A DNA stretch of 64,000 nucleotides from Rhizobium sp. BT04. Its GTDB lineage: Bacteria > Pseudomonadota > Alphaproteobacteria > Rhizobiales > Rhizobiaceae. Made by a program: the position numbers and the translations under genes. Below are positions 8,730 to 20,343 of the stretch, piece by piece. The DNA is taken from the NCBI RefSeq assembly GCF_030053135.1, contig NZ_CP125652.1, positions 2,966,001 to 3,030,000 of the forward strand, given 5' to 3'. The stretch's first letter is position 1. Every line of letters starts with the position of its first letter. The notes below the pieces were generated by a model. That model was not told the origin of the DNA. It saw only the letters and a list, made by a program, of their open reading frames with translations, and ran no database searches.

Positions 8730-9292
8730 TGGCTAGGGATCGCAAACTCAGTGCGGATGAGAGGATCCTCTGGGGCAAGGTTGCCCGCAGCACGCGGCCG
8801 ATGCCCGGCAAGGCGGGTGAGTTGACCGAACTGGACGCTTTTCTCGCCGAAGCGGCGGCCGAGCAGGAGAAGGCCGAAAAACAGGCGCCGGTATCACCCA
8901 TGCCGCTGCAGCCGACAGCACCGGCGACGGCGAAACCGTCCGCCGGGGTGCATCATCCGCTGGAAAAACCGGTCAAGCGGAAGATCGCCAAGGGCCGGCT
9001 GGCGCTCGAAGCGCGGATCGACCTGCACGGGCTGGTGCAGAGCGAGGCTCACGCGATCCTTCTCGATTTCCTGATCCGCGCCCACGAGCGCGGCATGCGC
9101 CATGTGCTTGTGATAACCGGCAAAGGCAGCTCGATGGGCAGCGACGGCGCGCTGAAGCGGGCCGTGCCCCTCTGGTTCTCGAAGCCGGAATTTCGCTACC
9201 TGATCTCCTCCTATGAAGCGGCCGCACAGCATCATGGCGGTGAGGGCGCTCTCTATATCCGTCTGTCGCGGCGGCATGGGGAGAGGTCATGA
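8729..9292 (+). CDS. Smr domain protein (MutS2 C-terminal-like)
   Basis: 187 residues. The C-terminal half (about 95-183) is an Smr domain with the DLHG motif at 98-101 and TGKG at 130-133. Stand-alone Smr proteins are nucleic-acid endonucleases in several lineages. The N-terminal half is a low-complexity, Ala/Glu/Pro-rich linker after a short conserved start. The gene shares one base with the mltA stop and four with the following XRE regulator. The biological target in rhizobia is unknown to me. Confidence 0.9.
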   Translation: MARDRKLSADERILWGKVARSTRPMPGKAGELTELDAFLAEAAAEQEKAEKQAPVSPMPLQPTAPATAKPSAGVHHPLEKPVKRKIAKGRLALEARIDLHGLVQSEAHAILLDFLIRAHERGMRHVLVITGKGSSMGSDGALKRAVPLWFSKPEFRYLISSYEAAAQHHGGEGALYIRLSRRHGERS

Positions 9293-9666
9293 CTCCGTTC
9301 GGAGAGGCGGTTCGCCGGCTGAGAGCGCGCAAAGGTGTGTCGCAGAAGGAGATGGCGGAAGCGCTGAACGTCTCTCCCGCCTATCTCTCGGCGCTCGAAC
9401 ATGGCAAGCGCGGCGTGCCGACATTCGATCTGCTGCAGCGCATCGCCGGTTATTTCAACATCATCTGGGATGAGGCCGAGGAACTGTTCCTGCTCGCCCG
9501 CTCGTCCGACCCGCGAGTCGTGATCGACACCTCCGGCCTGCCCCCCGAATATACCGAATTTGCCAATCGGCTGGCGCGCCAGATTCGCAACCTTGACAGC
9601 GCCGAGATCGGCCGGTTATCCGCTCTTCTCGAAAATGACGGCAAAGGCGACGGAAAAGCGTCATAA
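9289..9666 (+). CDS. XRE-family helix-turn-helix transcriptional regulator
   Basis: 125 residues. Residues about 5-60 form a Cro/C1 HTH (VSQKEMAEALNVSPAYLSALE with the recognition helix in the second half). The rest (60-125) is a short acidic alpha-helical region without a recognisable effector domain. It overlaps smr by 4 bases (ATGA) and is the last gene before gyrB, so it could autoregulate the Tim44-mltA-smr operon. Its DNA target cannot be told from the sequence. Confidence 0.9.
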   Translation: MTPFGEAVRRLRARKGVSQKEMAEALNVSPAYLSALEHGKRGVPTFDLLQRIAGYFNIIWDEAEELFLLARSSDPRVVIDTSGLPPEYTEFANRLARQIRNLDSAEIGRLSALLENDGKGDGKAS

Positions 9667-12237
<2,571 letters not shown>

Positions 12238-12250
12238 TTGATGTTTCGAA

Positions 12251-12288
12251 ACAAAAGCCCCGCCATCCCTGGATGGCGGGGCTTTTGT
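12251..12288. terminator. Bidirectional terminator between gyrB and the nitroreductase gene
   Basis: An 18-base inverted repeat (12251-12268 with 12271-12288) has a GC-rich core, GCCCCGCCATCC, flanked by AAAA on the left and TTTT on the right. It therefore works as an intrinsic terminator in both directions between the two convergent genes. Confidence 0.88.
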
Positions 12289-12317
12289 TTGCGCGATTGG
12301 CTTGAATTCGGCTTCGC

Positions 12318-12917
12318 TCAGTTCGCAACGAAACGGCCGTTGAAGGCGACCTCGGAGAGCGGTTTGCGCTGACTGGGGAATTCGCGCGCCTGATTGCGTT
12401 CGGACAGGACACTCTTGTCGGCGAGACGGCCGAGGGCAATGCCGGCTTCGACCCGATAACCCTCGGGAATGGCGAACGTCTTACTGATTTCCTCGTGTTT
12501 GATGCCGCCCATGCCATGGGCATAGAACCCGGAGAGGCGGGCTTGAAGCGCCAAATATCCCCAGGCCGTGCCGGCGTCGAAGGAATGGGTATAGCTCGGC
12601 TTTTCCTCGCCGGAACCGGCGACCCCGGTAAAGGCGCGCGACACGACGAAGATCAGTGCTGACGCATTCTTAGCCCACTCTTGGTTGGCATCGACGAGCA
12701 ATGCGACGAATTTCTCCCAATGCTTCGAGCCTTTCAGGGCATAGATGAAGCGCCAGGGCTGTTGATTGGACGAAGACGGCGCCCAATGGGCAGCGTCGAG
12801 CAGGCTGAGCAACTGTGCCTCCTCGATGATTTCGCCGGTGAAGGCGCGCGGTGACCAACGGTCGAGAAACATCGGATCGATCGGATATTGAGATTCGCGG
12901 TTATTGCTCTTCGTCAT
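12318..12917 (-). CDS. Nitroreductase-family FMN oxidoreductase
   Basis: 199 residues. The N-terminal RWSPRAFTGE and APSSSNQQPWRF (near 46-57) segments bind FMN in this family, and GIALGRL near 178 is the conserved C-terminal FMN contact. Members reduce nitro compounds, quinones or flavins with NAD(P)H in the cytoplasm; the substrate cannot be told from sequence. It is convergent with gyrB and lies downstream of the small DUF2218 gene on the same strand (45-base gap). Confidence 0.88.
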   Translation of the reverse strand: MTKSNNRESQYPIDPMFLDRWSPRAFTGEIIEEAQLLSLLDAAHWAPSSSNQQPWRFIYALKGSKHWEKFVALLVDANQEWAKNASALIFVVSRAFTGVAGSGEEKPSYTHSFDAGTAWGYLALQARLSGFYAHGMGGIKHEEISKTFAIPEGYRVEAGIALGRLADKSVLSERNQAREFPSQRKPLSEVAFNGRFVAN

Positions 12918-12962
12918 GGCTGTTCCGGAGGTTGGGGGCAGAAATTCGAATCGGGGTGCGGG

Positions 12963-13247
12963 TCAGTTCGTCCAGGTGATGTCGAGTTCCTCGCGAAAGG
13001 CGAAGCGCTTCAGATGATCGTCGATGACATCATGCATTCTTCGCTGTTGCGAGGGATCGGTGACGGAAAGTGTCATGGTCAGCGCCGCATCGTCGGCGGA
13101 AAACGTCACCTCGGCTGTATCGCTGAACGGCACCCGGCCCTTCACGGGATCGAAATCGACGCTGAACTTGTGGCTCCAGTGTTTGCAGAGTTGCTGCAGG
13201 TAGCGGCTCGCATGTTCGGTCCGCACGACGGCTTTGGAGAGATGCAT
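12963..13247 (-). CDS. DUF2218 domain protein
   Basis: 94 residues from ATG 13247, which has GGAG 10 bases upstream; ATGs at 13268 and 13286 would add 7 or 13 residues. The whole length fits the small DUF2218 family (HLSKAVVRTEHASRYLQQLC at the start, FSADDAALTMTLSV in the middle, then a conserved Asp/His-containing helix). The family is often found with siderophore or iron-related genes, but none are here and its function is not established. It diverges from the glutathionyl-hydroquinone reductase gene. Confidence 0.75.
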   Translation of the reverse strand: MHLSKAVVRTEHASRYLQQLCKHWSHKFSVDFDPVKGRVPFSDTAEVTFSADDAALTMTLSVTDPSQQRRMHDVIDDHLKRFAFREELDITWTN

Positions 13248-13421
13248 TTTCGACGAACTCCACTTCATCTTGTATCCCGGAGTCATATTTCCTGCGTCCT
13301 CGGCTTGGCAAGCGCGGCATCGTCGCAGTTTGGGTGTACAGAGTGTCTTCCTAAAAGCGGCCTTACGCCGGCGCCGAAGCAGGATAATGAGCGCTTCAGT
13401 CAATCGATCGGAGAGTTGCGC

Positions 13422-14375
13422 ATGCTGGTGAATGGAAAATGGACGGAAGACTGGCAGCCCGTTCAGGCCAAGGATGAAAAGGGCGGCTTTATCAGGCAGA
13501 CCTCGAGTTTCCGCAACTGGGTGACCCCGGATGGCAGCGCCGGGCCGACGGGCGAGGGCGGCTTCGAAGCCGGCGCCGGCCGTTATCATCTCTATGTCGC
13601 CTATATCTGCCCCTGGGCGTCACGCACCCTGATCGGCCGCAAGCTCAAGGGCCTCGACGATGTCATTTCCGTCTCCGTCGTCGAACCGCTGCTGAGCAGA
13701 GAGGGTTGGCGCTTCGGCGATTATCCCGGCGCAACCGAGGATCACGTCAACGGCACGACCTATCTGCATGAAATCTATACGAGAGCGTGCGTCGATTTTA
13801 CCGGCCGGGCCACCGTACCGGTTCTCTGGGACAAGCAGCGAAAGACCATCGTCAACAATGAATCCGCCGATATCCTGCGCATGCTGAACGGCGGCTTCGG
13901 CGACCTGGCAAAAAACCCGATTGATCTTTACCCGGCGGAAAAACGCATCGAGATCGATGCTTTCAACGACCGCATCTATTCGGCCCTGAACAATGGCGTC
14001 TACCGCGCCGGTTTCGCCACCACGCAGCTTGCCTACGAAGAAGCTTTCGCCGATGTCTTTGCCTGCCTCGACTGGGTCGAGCCGCAGCTGGAGGATCGGT
14101 CCTTTCTCTTCGCCGATCATCCCACCGAAAGTGATATCCGGCTCTTCGTAACCCTTGTGCGCTTCGACGTCGCCTATCACGGCCTCTTCAAATGCAATCT
14201 GCGCCGGCTTTCCGACTATGCCAGCCTGCGCGCCTTTTGCCGCCGCATGCTGGATTGGCCGGGCATCGCGGAAACGGTAAATCTCGACCACATCAAGCGC
14301 GGTTATTATTCGATCGAAAGCCTCAACCCGACAAAGATCGTTCCTGCCGGCCCTGAACTGGCGGAGGTTTTTTGA
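13422..14375 (+). CDS. Glutathionyl-hydroquinone reductase (Xi-class glutathione transferase)
   Basis: 317 residues from ATG 13422; the open frame runs upstream to 12888, but that part overlaps the DUF2218 gene on the other strand and lacks family similarity. The active-site Cys63 lies in YICPWASR, the Xi-class (YqjG/ECM4) signature, where typical GSTs have Tyr or Ser. These cytoplasmic enzymes reduce glutathionyl-hydroquinones back to hydroquinones. The GST N-domain covers about 45-150 and the all-helical C-domain about 160-300. It is divergent from the DUF2218/nitroreductase pair, a plausible quinone-detoxification neighbourhood. Confidence 0.9.
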   Translation: MLVNGKWTEDWQPVQAKDEKGGFIRQTSSFRNWVTPDGSAGPTGEGGFEAGAGRYHLYVAYICPWASRTLIGRKLKGLDDVISVSVVEPLLSREGWRFGDYPGATEDHVNGTTYLHEIYTRACVDFTGRATVPVLWDKQRKTIVNNESADILRMLNGGFGDLAKNPIDLYPAEKRIEIDAFNDRIYSALNNGVYRAGFATTQLAYEEAFADVFACLDWVEPQLEDRSFLFADHPTESDIRLFVTLVRFDVAYHGLFKCNLRRLSDYASLRAFCRRMLDWPGIAETVNLDHIKRGYYSIESLNPTKIVPAGPELAEVF

Positions 14376-14525
14376 AGCGTGACGCCGAAGGGATGGTGGC
14401 AGCTTTGGCAGAAAATCATCCGAATCGCAGAAAGCCGTACCGCTTGGCGGCAAAGCCGTAATGACACCGGTGAATAATTCGTTCATAGGTGGCTGCAAAT
14501 CCGTTTTCGATGAGGAGGAAATTCC

Positions 14526-15368
14526 ATGAAGCTGATGCGTGTTGGCGAAGCAGGCAATGAAAAACCCGCGCTTCTCGATGCCGATGGCAAGATCCGCGAT
14601 CTCTCCGGCCATGTCGCCGATATCGGCGGTGAAGCCATCACGCCGGCAGGTCTTGCAAAGATTGCGGCGATCGATCCACAGAGCCTTCCGGAGCTTGCCC
14701 CCGGCCGCATCGGCGCCTGCGTTGCCGGCACCGGCAAATTCATCTGCATCGGCCTCAATTTCTCCGACCACGCCGCCGAAACCGGCGCCACCGTGCCGCC
14801 CGAGCCGGTGATCTTCATGAAGGCGACCTCGGCCATCGTTGGCCCGAACGACACCGTGCGGATTCCGCGCGGTTCGGAAAAGACTGATTGGGAAGTCGAA
14901 CTCGGCGTCGTCATCGGCAAGACCGCGAAATATGTCAGCGAGGCCGACGCGCTCGACTACGTCGCCGGCTACTGTGTTTCTCACGATGTTTCCGAGCGCG
15001 CCTTCCAGACGGAACGCGCCGGTCAGTGGACCAAGGGCAAATCCTGCGACACTTTCGGACCGATCGGTCCCTGGCTGGTCACGAAGGACGAGATCGCCGA
15101 TCCGCAAAACCTCGGAATGTGGCTGAAGGTCAACGGCCAGACGATGCAGAACGGTTCGTCCAAGACCATGGTCTATGGTGTCGCCCACATCGTTTCCTAT
15201 CTCAGCCAGTTCATGTCGCTGCATCCAGGCGACGTGATCTCCACCGGAACGCCGCCCGGCGTCGGCATGGGCATGAAACCGCCACAATATCTCAAGGATG
15301 GCGACGTCGTCGAACTCGGCATCGAAGGTCTCGGCACGCAGAAGCAGAGCTTCGTAGCGGATCGTTAA
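14526..15368 (+). CDS. Fumarylacetoacetate hydrolase (FAH) family protein
   Basis: 280 residues with a GAGGAGG ribosome site just upstream of ATG 14526. The N-terminal 60 residues are the small family extension; the FAH domain (about 70-275) has CIGLNFSDHAAETG, PVIFMKATSAIVGPND, then WEVELGVVIGK and SHDVSERAFQ, which hold the metal-binding acidic residues. Members hydrolyse C-C bonds or hydrate keto acids; relatives are often labelled ureidoglycolate lyase, but substrate cannot be assigned here. The 150 bases upstream hold nothing else that I can see. Confidence 0.88.
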   Translation: MKLMRVGEAGNEKPALLDADGKIRDLSGHVADIGGEAITPAGLAKIAAIDPQSLPELAPGRIGACVAGTGKFICIGLNFSDHAAETGATVPPEPVIFMKATSAIVGPNDTVRIPRGSEKTDWEVELGVVIGKTAKYVSEADALDYVAGYCVSHDVSERAFQTERAGQWTKGKSCDTFGPIGPWLVTKDEIADPQNLGMWLKVNGQTMQNGSSKTMVYGVAHIVSYLSQFMSLHPGDVISTGTPPGVGMGMKPPQYLKDGDVVELGIEGLGTQKQSFVADR

Positions 15369-15411
15369 CGACGCTTTCTGCTGAGAAACTTAGGTTTTCC
15401 AGTCGATAATG

Positions 15412-15440
15412 ATGCCGGAGAGTCACTTCTCCGGCATTTC
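15412..15440 (+). terminator. Intrinsic terminator after the FAH-family gene
   Basis: A perfect 10-bp stem (ATGCCGGAGA, 15412-15421, with TCTCCGGCAT, 15428-15437) closes a 6-base loop and is followed by TTC and TTG. Confidence 0.7.
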
Positions 15441-15573
15441 TTGTGCGGGTCTGGTTCGTCCATGTTGCTGTGCAACAAAAAACTGTTAGTCTGCGTGACG
15501 TGCCCGCGTAACGGAAAGAGGCGATGCCTTTCAATCGGCGTCATCTTTTCGATGGAGAAAGGTGGCGCCGTCC

Positions 15574-16851
15574 ATGTTTTATCAGCTTTATGAATTGAAC
15601 CATGCCGCCATGGCGCCGTTTCGCGCCGCGGCCGATATCATGCGATTTGCCTATGCCAATCCGCTGAACCCGTTTTCCCATACGCCGTTCGGCCGGACGA
15701 TGACGGCAAGTCTCGAAATGTTCGAACGCACGACGCGCCGCTACGGCAAGCCCGAATTCGGACTGAATCAGACGACGATCGGTGACCAGCCGGTGTCTGT
15801 CCGTGAAGAGGTCGTCTGGTCGCGCCCCTTCTGCAACCTCCTGCATTTCTCCCGCAATGTTCCGCCCGCCCGCGGTAATGACCCGCGCATCCTGATCGTC
15901 GCGCCGATGTCCGGCCACTATGCCACGCTGCTGCGCGGCACGGTGGAGGCGCTGCTGCCGAATGCCGATGTCTACATCACCGACTGGATCGACGCTCGTA
16001 TGGTGCCGATGACGGAAGGCAGGTTCGATTTCGACGATTACGTCGACTATGTCATCGAGATGCTGCATTTCCTCGGTCAGGACACGCATGTCATCGCCGT
16101 CTGCCAGCCCTCCGTTCCGGTGCTGGCCGCCGCCGCGGTGATGGAGGAAGCCAATGATCCGCTTTCACCGTCGTCGATGACGCTGATGGGTGGTCCGATC
16201 GATACGCGCATCAATCCGACGGCGGTCAACAAGCTTGCCCAGGAGCGCTCGCTGCAGTGGTTCTCCGACAATGTCATCATGAACGTGCCCTGGCCGCAGC
16301 CGGGCTTCATGCGCCCTGTCTATCCGGGATTCCTGCAGCTTTCGGGCTTCATGTCGATGAATCTCGATCGCCATGTCGTCGCCCACAAGGAATTCTTCAT
16401 GCATCTCGTGAAGAACGACGGCGAACCGGAAAAACATCGCGATTTCTACGACGAATATCTCGCCGTCATGGATCTGACCGCCGAATTCTACCTGCAGACG
16501 GTGGAGCAGGTCTTCATCAAGCATGCGCTGCCGAAGGGCGAGTTGATGCATCGCGGCAAACGCGTCGACCCGGCAGCGATCCGCAAGGTGGCGCTGCTGA
16601 CCGTCGAGGGCGAGAATGACGACATCTCCGGCGTCGGCCAGACAAAGGCGGCGCAGACCATCTGCGTGAACATTCCTGAAGATATGCGCATGCACTATCT
16701 TCAGCCGGATGTCGGCCATTATGGTGTTTTCAACGGCTCGCGGTTCCGCCGCGAGATCGCGCCGCGCATCATCAATTTTGTCCGAGAGCATTCCCGTTCC
16801 GCCGTCAAGCCTCGGGTGCCGCGTGTCATCAAGGGCGGTCGCACCGCCTGA
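15574..16851 (+). CDS. phaZ: Intracellular polyhydroxyalkanoate (PHB) depolymerase
   Basis: 425 residues from ATG 15574 with a GGAGAAAGG ribosome site; an in-frame GTG at 15562 would add four residues. The protein has an alpha/beta-hydrolase core with ILIVAPMSGHYATLLRGT near 108-125, and a nucleophile elbow VCQPS in which Cys177 replaces the usual lipase serine, as known for intracellular PHB depolymerases. The catalytic histidine is probably in DVGHYGVF near 385. It mobilises storage PHB granules in the cytoplasm. It has no signal peptide, which fits the intracellular form. The gene stands alone between a terminator and a 145-base gap. Confidence 0.9.
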   Translation: MFYQLYELNHAAMAPFRAAADIMRFAYANPLNPFSHTPFGRTMTASLEMFERTTRRYGKPEFGLNQTTIGDQPVSVREEVVWSRPFCNLLHFSRNVPPARGNDPRILIVAPMSGHYATLLRGTVEALLPNADVYITDWIDARMVPMTEGRFDFDDYVDYVIEMLHFLGQDTHVIAVCQPSVPVLAAAAVMEEANDPLSPSSMTLMGGPIDTRINPTAVNKLAQERSLQWFSDNVIMNVPWPQPGFMRPVYPGFLQLSGFMSMNLDRHVVAHKEFFMHLVKNDGEPEKHRDFYDEYLAVMDLTAEFYLQTVEQVFIKHALPKGELMHRGKRVDPAAIRKVALLTVEGENDDISGVGQTKAAQTICVNIPEDMRMHYLQPDVGHYGVFNGSRFRREIAPRIINFVREHSRSAVKPRVPRVIKGGRTA

Positions 16852-16996
16852 TTTAGGGGTATCTGAATTAGCAAAACGGATTCAAGGCTTTGTCCGATTT
16901 CGCGGGCAATCGTCTTGAAGGCGGTTGTTGCGGTAACCACATCGATTTCAGCGTTCGGTATTCTGCCGGGCGCGGAAAGCGAGGGATACCCGCACG

Positions 16997-17431
16997 ATGA
17001 ACCAGTCAGCATTGCTTCGACCGGATTGGACTCCGGCTACCATTGCCCTGATGATTCTCGGCTTCATGGTTTTCTGGCCTCTGGGTCTTGCCATGCTTGC
17101 CTACATCATCTTCGGCGACCGTCTGCGCGGCTTCAAGCGTGACGTCAATGAGGCGACCGATGGCTTCTTTGCCTCCTGCCGCCGTTCGAACGGCCGTCAC
17201 CGCCCGCACTTCTCGACCGGCAACGTCGCCTTCGACGACTGGCGCAAGGCCGAGATCGATCGGATCGAGGAAGAGCGCCGCAAGCTCGACGAAATGCGCG
17301 AGGAATTCGACGCTTACATGCGCGAACTTCGCCGCGCCAAGGACCAGGAAGAGTTCGATCGCTTCATGCGTGACCGCAGGAACGCCAAGCGTGACGACAA
17401 TGGCCCGGTCGCTGAATACCAGACGCCGTGA
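16997..17431 (+). CDS. DUF2852 membrane protein
   Basis: 144 residues. One hydrophobic segment at about 15-40 (TIALMILGFMVFWPLGLAML) is followed by a charged cytoplasmic part with a likely coiled coil at about 75-130 that is very rich in Glu, Arg and Lys. The central RRSNGRHRPHFSTGNVAFDDW block is the DUF2852 hallmark. The family is typical of alphaproteobacteria and has no known function. It ends at an intrinsic terminator. Confidence 0.83.
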   Translation: MNQSALLRPDWTPATIALMILGFMVFWPLGLAMLAYIIFGDRLRGFKRDVNEATDGFFASCRRSNGRHRPHFSTGNVAFDDWRKAEIDRIEEERRKLDEMREEFDAYMRELRRAKDQEEFDRFMRDRRNAKRDDNGPVAEYQTP

Positions 17432-17451
17432 AGGCCTGAACGCTGAAAATC

Positions 17452-17478
17452 ACCGGCATCTTCCGATGCCGGTTTTTC
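17452..17478 (+). terminator. Intrinsic terminator after the DUF2852 gene
   Basis: A 9-bp stem (ACCGGCATC, 17452-17460, with GATGCCGGT, 17465-17473) closes a TTCC loop and is followed by TTTT. Confidence 0.85.
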
Positions 17479-17516
17479 TATGTCCGTTCCCCCCGCGAAT
17501 CGGATAGAAAACACCC

Positions 17517-18275
17517 ATGTTCTCGCTTCTGAAAACACGGCCGAAAGCCCGCAAACCGGCTCCGCCCGAAACGCGGACGCTTGACGTGGCCGGCCGGCTC
17601 ATGCCGCTGACCATCAAGCAGCACGACCGGGCGACGCGCATCACCTTGCGCATCGAGCCGGGCGGCCGGGCCTTGAAGATGACGGTGCCGAAAGGTCTTG
17701 CTGCGCGCGAGGTCAATGCATTTCTCGATCGCCACCAGGGCTGGCTGCTCACCAAACTCGCCAAGTTTTCGACCGATGCCGGCCTGCGCGACGGCGGCGA
17801 AATCCTTTTTCGCGGCGTTTCCCATCGGATCCAGCATAGCGGCAGCCTGCGCGGCCTGACGGAGGCGGTTTTGATAGACGGCAGGCCGGTGCTGCGGGTC
17901 AGCGGCATGCCGGAACATGTCGGACGGCGCATCGCGGCCTTTCTCAAGAAGGAAGCGCGCGCCGACCTCGCAAGACTGGCAACCATGCATGCCGGAACGA
18001 TCCGAGCGCCGATCCGCTCGATCGCGATGAAGGATACCCGCAGCCGCTGGGGCTCTTGCTCGTCGGAGGGAAATCTGAGTTTTTCCTGGCGCATCGTCAT
18101 GGCGCCGCCCTCGGTGATCGATTATCTCGCCGCCCACGAAGTTGCCCATCTCAAGGAAATGAACCATGGTCCGCACTTCTGGGCGCTTTGCCGGAAGCTT
18201 TGCCCCGGTATGGACGAGGCAAAGTCCTGGCTGAAGCGGCATGGCAGCCAGCTGCATGCCATCGATTTCGATTAG
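17517..18275 (+). CDS. YgjP-like M48-type zinc metallopeptidase (DUF45)
   Basis: 252 residues. The HExxH zinc motif is HEVAH at 207-211, with MNHGPHFW providing the third ligand just after it, and RSRWGSCSS near 178 is conserved in YgjP/SprT-like proteins. No signal peptide or membrane span is visible, so it is probably cytoplasmic. Substrates of this family are poorly known; one proposed role is alongside restriction systems, but no such genes are near. The stop codon is immediately followed by a repetitive palindromic element. Confidence 0.87.
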   Translation: MFSLLKTRPKARKPAPPETRTLDVAGRLMPLTIKQHDRATRITLRIEPGGRALKMTVPKGLAAREVNAFLDRHQGWLLTKLAKFSTDAGLRDGGEILFRGVSHRIQHSGSLRGLTEAVLIDGRPVLRVSGMPEHVGRRIAAFLKKEARADLARLATMHAGTIRAPIRSIAMKDTRSRWGSCSSEGNLSFSWRIVMAPPSVIDYLAAHEVAHLKEMNHGPHFWALCRKLCPGMDEAKSWLKRHGSQLHAIDFD

Positions 18276-18370
18276 AGCGCCGCGTGTCCCATGGACGCGC
18301 CAAGGACGCTCTATCATTTCAAGTCTGCCTATAACCGCGAAAATCGGAACCGATTTTCGCGGTTATAGGC
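18274..18370. repeat. Composite palindromic intergenic element
   Basis: Two parts lie between the metallopeptidase gene and trpF. The first, 18274-18312, begins AGAGCG and ends CGCTCT and is an imperfect inverted repeat. The second, 18327-18347 with 18350-18370, is a perfect 21-bp inverted repeat around an AA centre, with the core GCGAAAATCGG on the left. Such mosaics of short palindromes between genes are typical of rhizobial chromosomes (RIME-like elements). They may form hairpins in the transcript or bind a protein; function here is not known. Confidence 0.75.
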
Positions 18371-18448
18371 AAAACGAAAGCCGCTCTAAATACAGCTTTC
18401 CATGCAAATTGGCTCGACTCTTGCCGCATTTCGTGTCACTTCGCTGCC

Positions 18449-19117
18449 ATGAAACCGGATATCAAGATCTGTGGCTTGAAGACGCCTGAAGCTGTCGATC
18501 GCGCGCTGAAACGCGGCGCGACCCACATCGGTTTTATCTTTTTCGAAAAGAGCCCGCGCTACATCGAGCCGGACCTGGCGGGTAAACTTGCCGAGCCCGC
18601 GCGCGGCAAGGCAAAGATCGTCGCCGTCGTCGTCGATCCCACCAATGACGAACTGGATGAGATCGTCTCGCTGCTGAAGCCCGATATTCTGCAGCTCCAC
18701 GGTAATGAGAGCCCCGAACATGTGCTGACCATAAAGGCGCTCTATGGTCTGCCTGTCATGAAGGTTTTTTCGGTGCGCACGGCCGATGATCTGAAGCGCG
18801 TAGAGGCCTATATCGGTATCGCCGATCGCTTCCTCTTCGATGCAAAAGCGCCGAAGGGCTCCGAATTGCCGGGCGGCAACGGCATTTCTTTCGATTGGAG
18901 CCTCCTCAGCTGGCTTGACGGCAGCATCGACTACATGCTTTCCGGCGGGCTGAACAAGGACAATGTCGCGGATGCGCTGGCGAACACCAAGGCACGTGGT
19001 ATCGACGTCTCCTCGGGAGTCGAAAGCGCGCCTGGCGTGAAGAGCGTCGCAATGATCGATGAATTTTTCGATGCGGTCGAAGAGGCGGATGCGCCTGTCA
19101 TGGCCTCAGGGAGTTGA
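18449..19117 (+). CDS. trpF: Phosphoribosylanthranilate isomerase
   Basis: 222 residues. TrpF converts N-(5-phosphoribosyl)-anthranilate to the carboxyphenylamino deoxyribulose phosphate in tryptophan synthesis. The N-terminal KICGLKT with the catalytic Cys (Cys8) is clear, [14 protein letters not shown] follows near 31-45, the catalytic aspartate lies in FLFDAK, and the phosphate-binding ends are LSGGLN and GIDVSSGVE. It is the first gene of the trpF-trpB-trpA run. trpB starts 3 bases after the stop, and GGGAG in the trpF end is the trpB ribosome site. Confidence 0.95.
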   Translation: MKPDIKICGLKTPEAVDRALKRGATHIGFIFFEKSPRYIEPDLAGKLAEPARGKAKIVAVVVDPTNDELDEIVSLLKPDILQLHGNESPEHVLTIKALYGLPVMKVFSVRTADDLKRVEAYIGIADRFLFDAKAPKGSELPGGNGISFDWSLLSWLDGSIDYMLSGGLNKDNVADALANTKARGIDVSSGVESAPGVKSVAMIDEFFDAVEEADAPVMASGS

Positions 19118-19119
19118 GA

Positions 19120-20340
19120 GTGAACGAAACGCCTAAACCGAATTCCTTCCGTTCCGGGCCTGATGAAGACGGCCGTTTCGGCATCTATGGCGGTCGTTTC
19201 GTTGCCGAAACGTTGATGCCTTTGATTCTCGATCTTCAGGACGAGTGGAACAAGGCGAAGAACGACCCGGCATTCCAGGCCGAATTGAAGCATCTCGGCG
19301 CGCATTATATCGGTCGCCCGAGTCCGCTCTATTTCGCCGAGCGGCTGACGGCCGAACTCGGCGGCGCGAAGATCTATTTCAAGCGCGAGGAGCTGAACCA
19401 CACCGGCTCGCACAAGATCAACAATTGCATCGGCCAGATCCTGCTCGCCAAGCGTATGGGCAAGACCCGCATCATTGCCGAAACCGGCGCCGGCCAGCAT
19501 GGCGTCGCCTCCGCCACCGTTGCCGCCCGCTTCGGCCTTCCCTGCGTCGTCTATATGGGCGCCACCGACGTCGAGCGTCAGGCGCCGAATGTTTTCCGCA
19601 TGAAGCTGCTCGGCGCGGAAGTCAAACCGATCACGGCCGGCAGCGGCACGCTGAAGGACGCCATGAACGAGGCGCTTCGCGACTGGGTCACCAATGTCGA
19701 GGATACCTATTACCTGATCGGCACGGCGGCTGGTCCGCATCCCTATCCGGAAATGGTCCGCGATTTCCAATCGGTGATCGGAACCGAAGCGAAACAGCAG
19801 ATGCTGGCAGCCGAGGGCCGCCTGCCGGATCTCGTCATTGCTGCCGTCGGCGGCGGTTCGAACGCGATCGGCATTTTCCATCCCTTCCTCGATGATCCCA
19901 CCGTCAAGATTGTCGGCGTCGAAGCCGGCGGCAAGGGCCTGCAGGGCGACGAACATTGCGCTTCGATCACCGCCGGCTCGCCGGGTGTGCTGCACGGCAA
20001 CCGCACTTATCTGCTGCAGGATGGCGACGGCCAGATCAAGGAAGGCCATTCGATTTCGGCCGGTCTCGATTATCCCGGCATCGGCCCGGAACATTCCTGG
20101 CTGAACGATACCGGCCGCGTCGACTATGTGCCGATCATGGATCACGAAGCGCTCGAGGCGTTCCAGATCCTGACCCGTCTGGAAGGCATCATCCCGGCGC
20201 TCGAGCCCTCGCACGCGATTGCCGAGGTGATCAAGCGCGCCCCGAAGATGGGCAAGGACGAGATTATCCTGATGAACCTCTCCGGCCGCGGCGACAAGGA
20301 TATCTTTACCGTCGGCAAGATTCTGGGAATGGGACTGTAA
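19120..20340 (+). CDS. trpB: Tryptophan synthase beta chain
   Basis: 406 residues from GTG 19120, with AGGGAG at 19108-19113 as ribosome site; a TTG at 19114 is a less likely start that overlaps the trpF stop. TrpB condenses indole with serine using PLP. The PLP lysine is K99 in [10 protein letters not shown], and GGGSNAIG near 245 binds the phosphate. Length and motifs are complete. It forms the alpha2-beta2 synthase with trpA, which starts 3 bases after its stop. Confidence 0.96.
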   Translation: MNETPKPNSFRSGPDEDGRFGIYGGRFVAETLMPLILDLQDEWNKAKNDPAFQAELKHLGAHYIGRPSPLYFAERLTAELGGAKIYFKREELNHTGSHKINNCIGQILLAKRMGKTRIIAETGAGQHGVASATVAARFGLPCVVYMGATDVERQAPNVFRMKLLGAEVKPITAGSGTLKDAMNEALRDWVTNVEDTYYLIGTAAGPHPYPEMVRDFQSVIGTEAKQQMLAAEGRLPDLVIAAVGGGSNAIGIFHPFLDDPTVKIVGVEAGGKGLQGDEHCASITAGSPGVLHGNRTYLLQDGDGQIKEGHSISAGLDYPGIGPEHSWLNDTGRVDYVPIMDHEALEAFQILTRLEGIIPALEPSHAIAEVIKRAPKMGKDEIILMNLSGRGDKDIFTVGKILGMGL

Positions 20341-20343
20341 GAC

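Noticed and set aside
12888..13421. N-terminal extension of the glutathionyl-hydroquinone reductase frame
   Set aside because: Overlaps the DUF2218 gene on the opposite strand and has no similarity; ATG 13422 gives the expected length.
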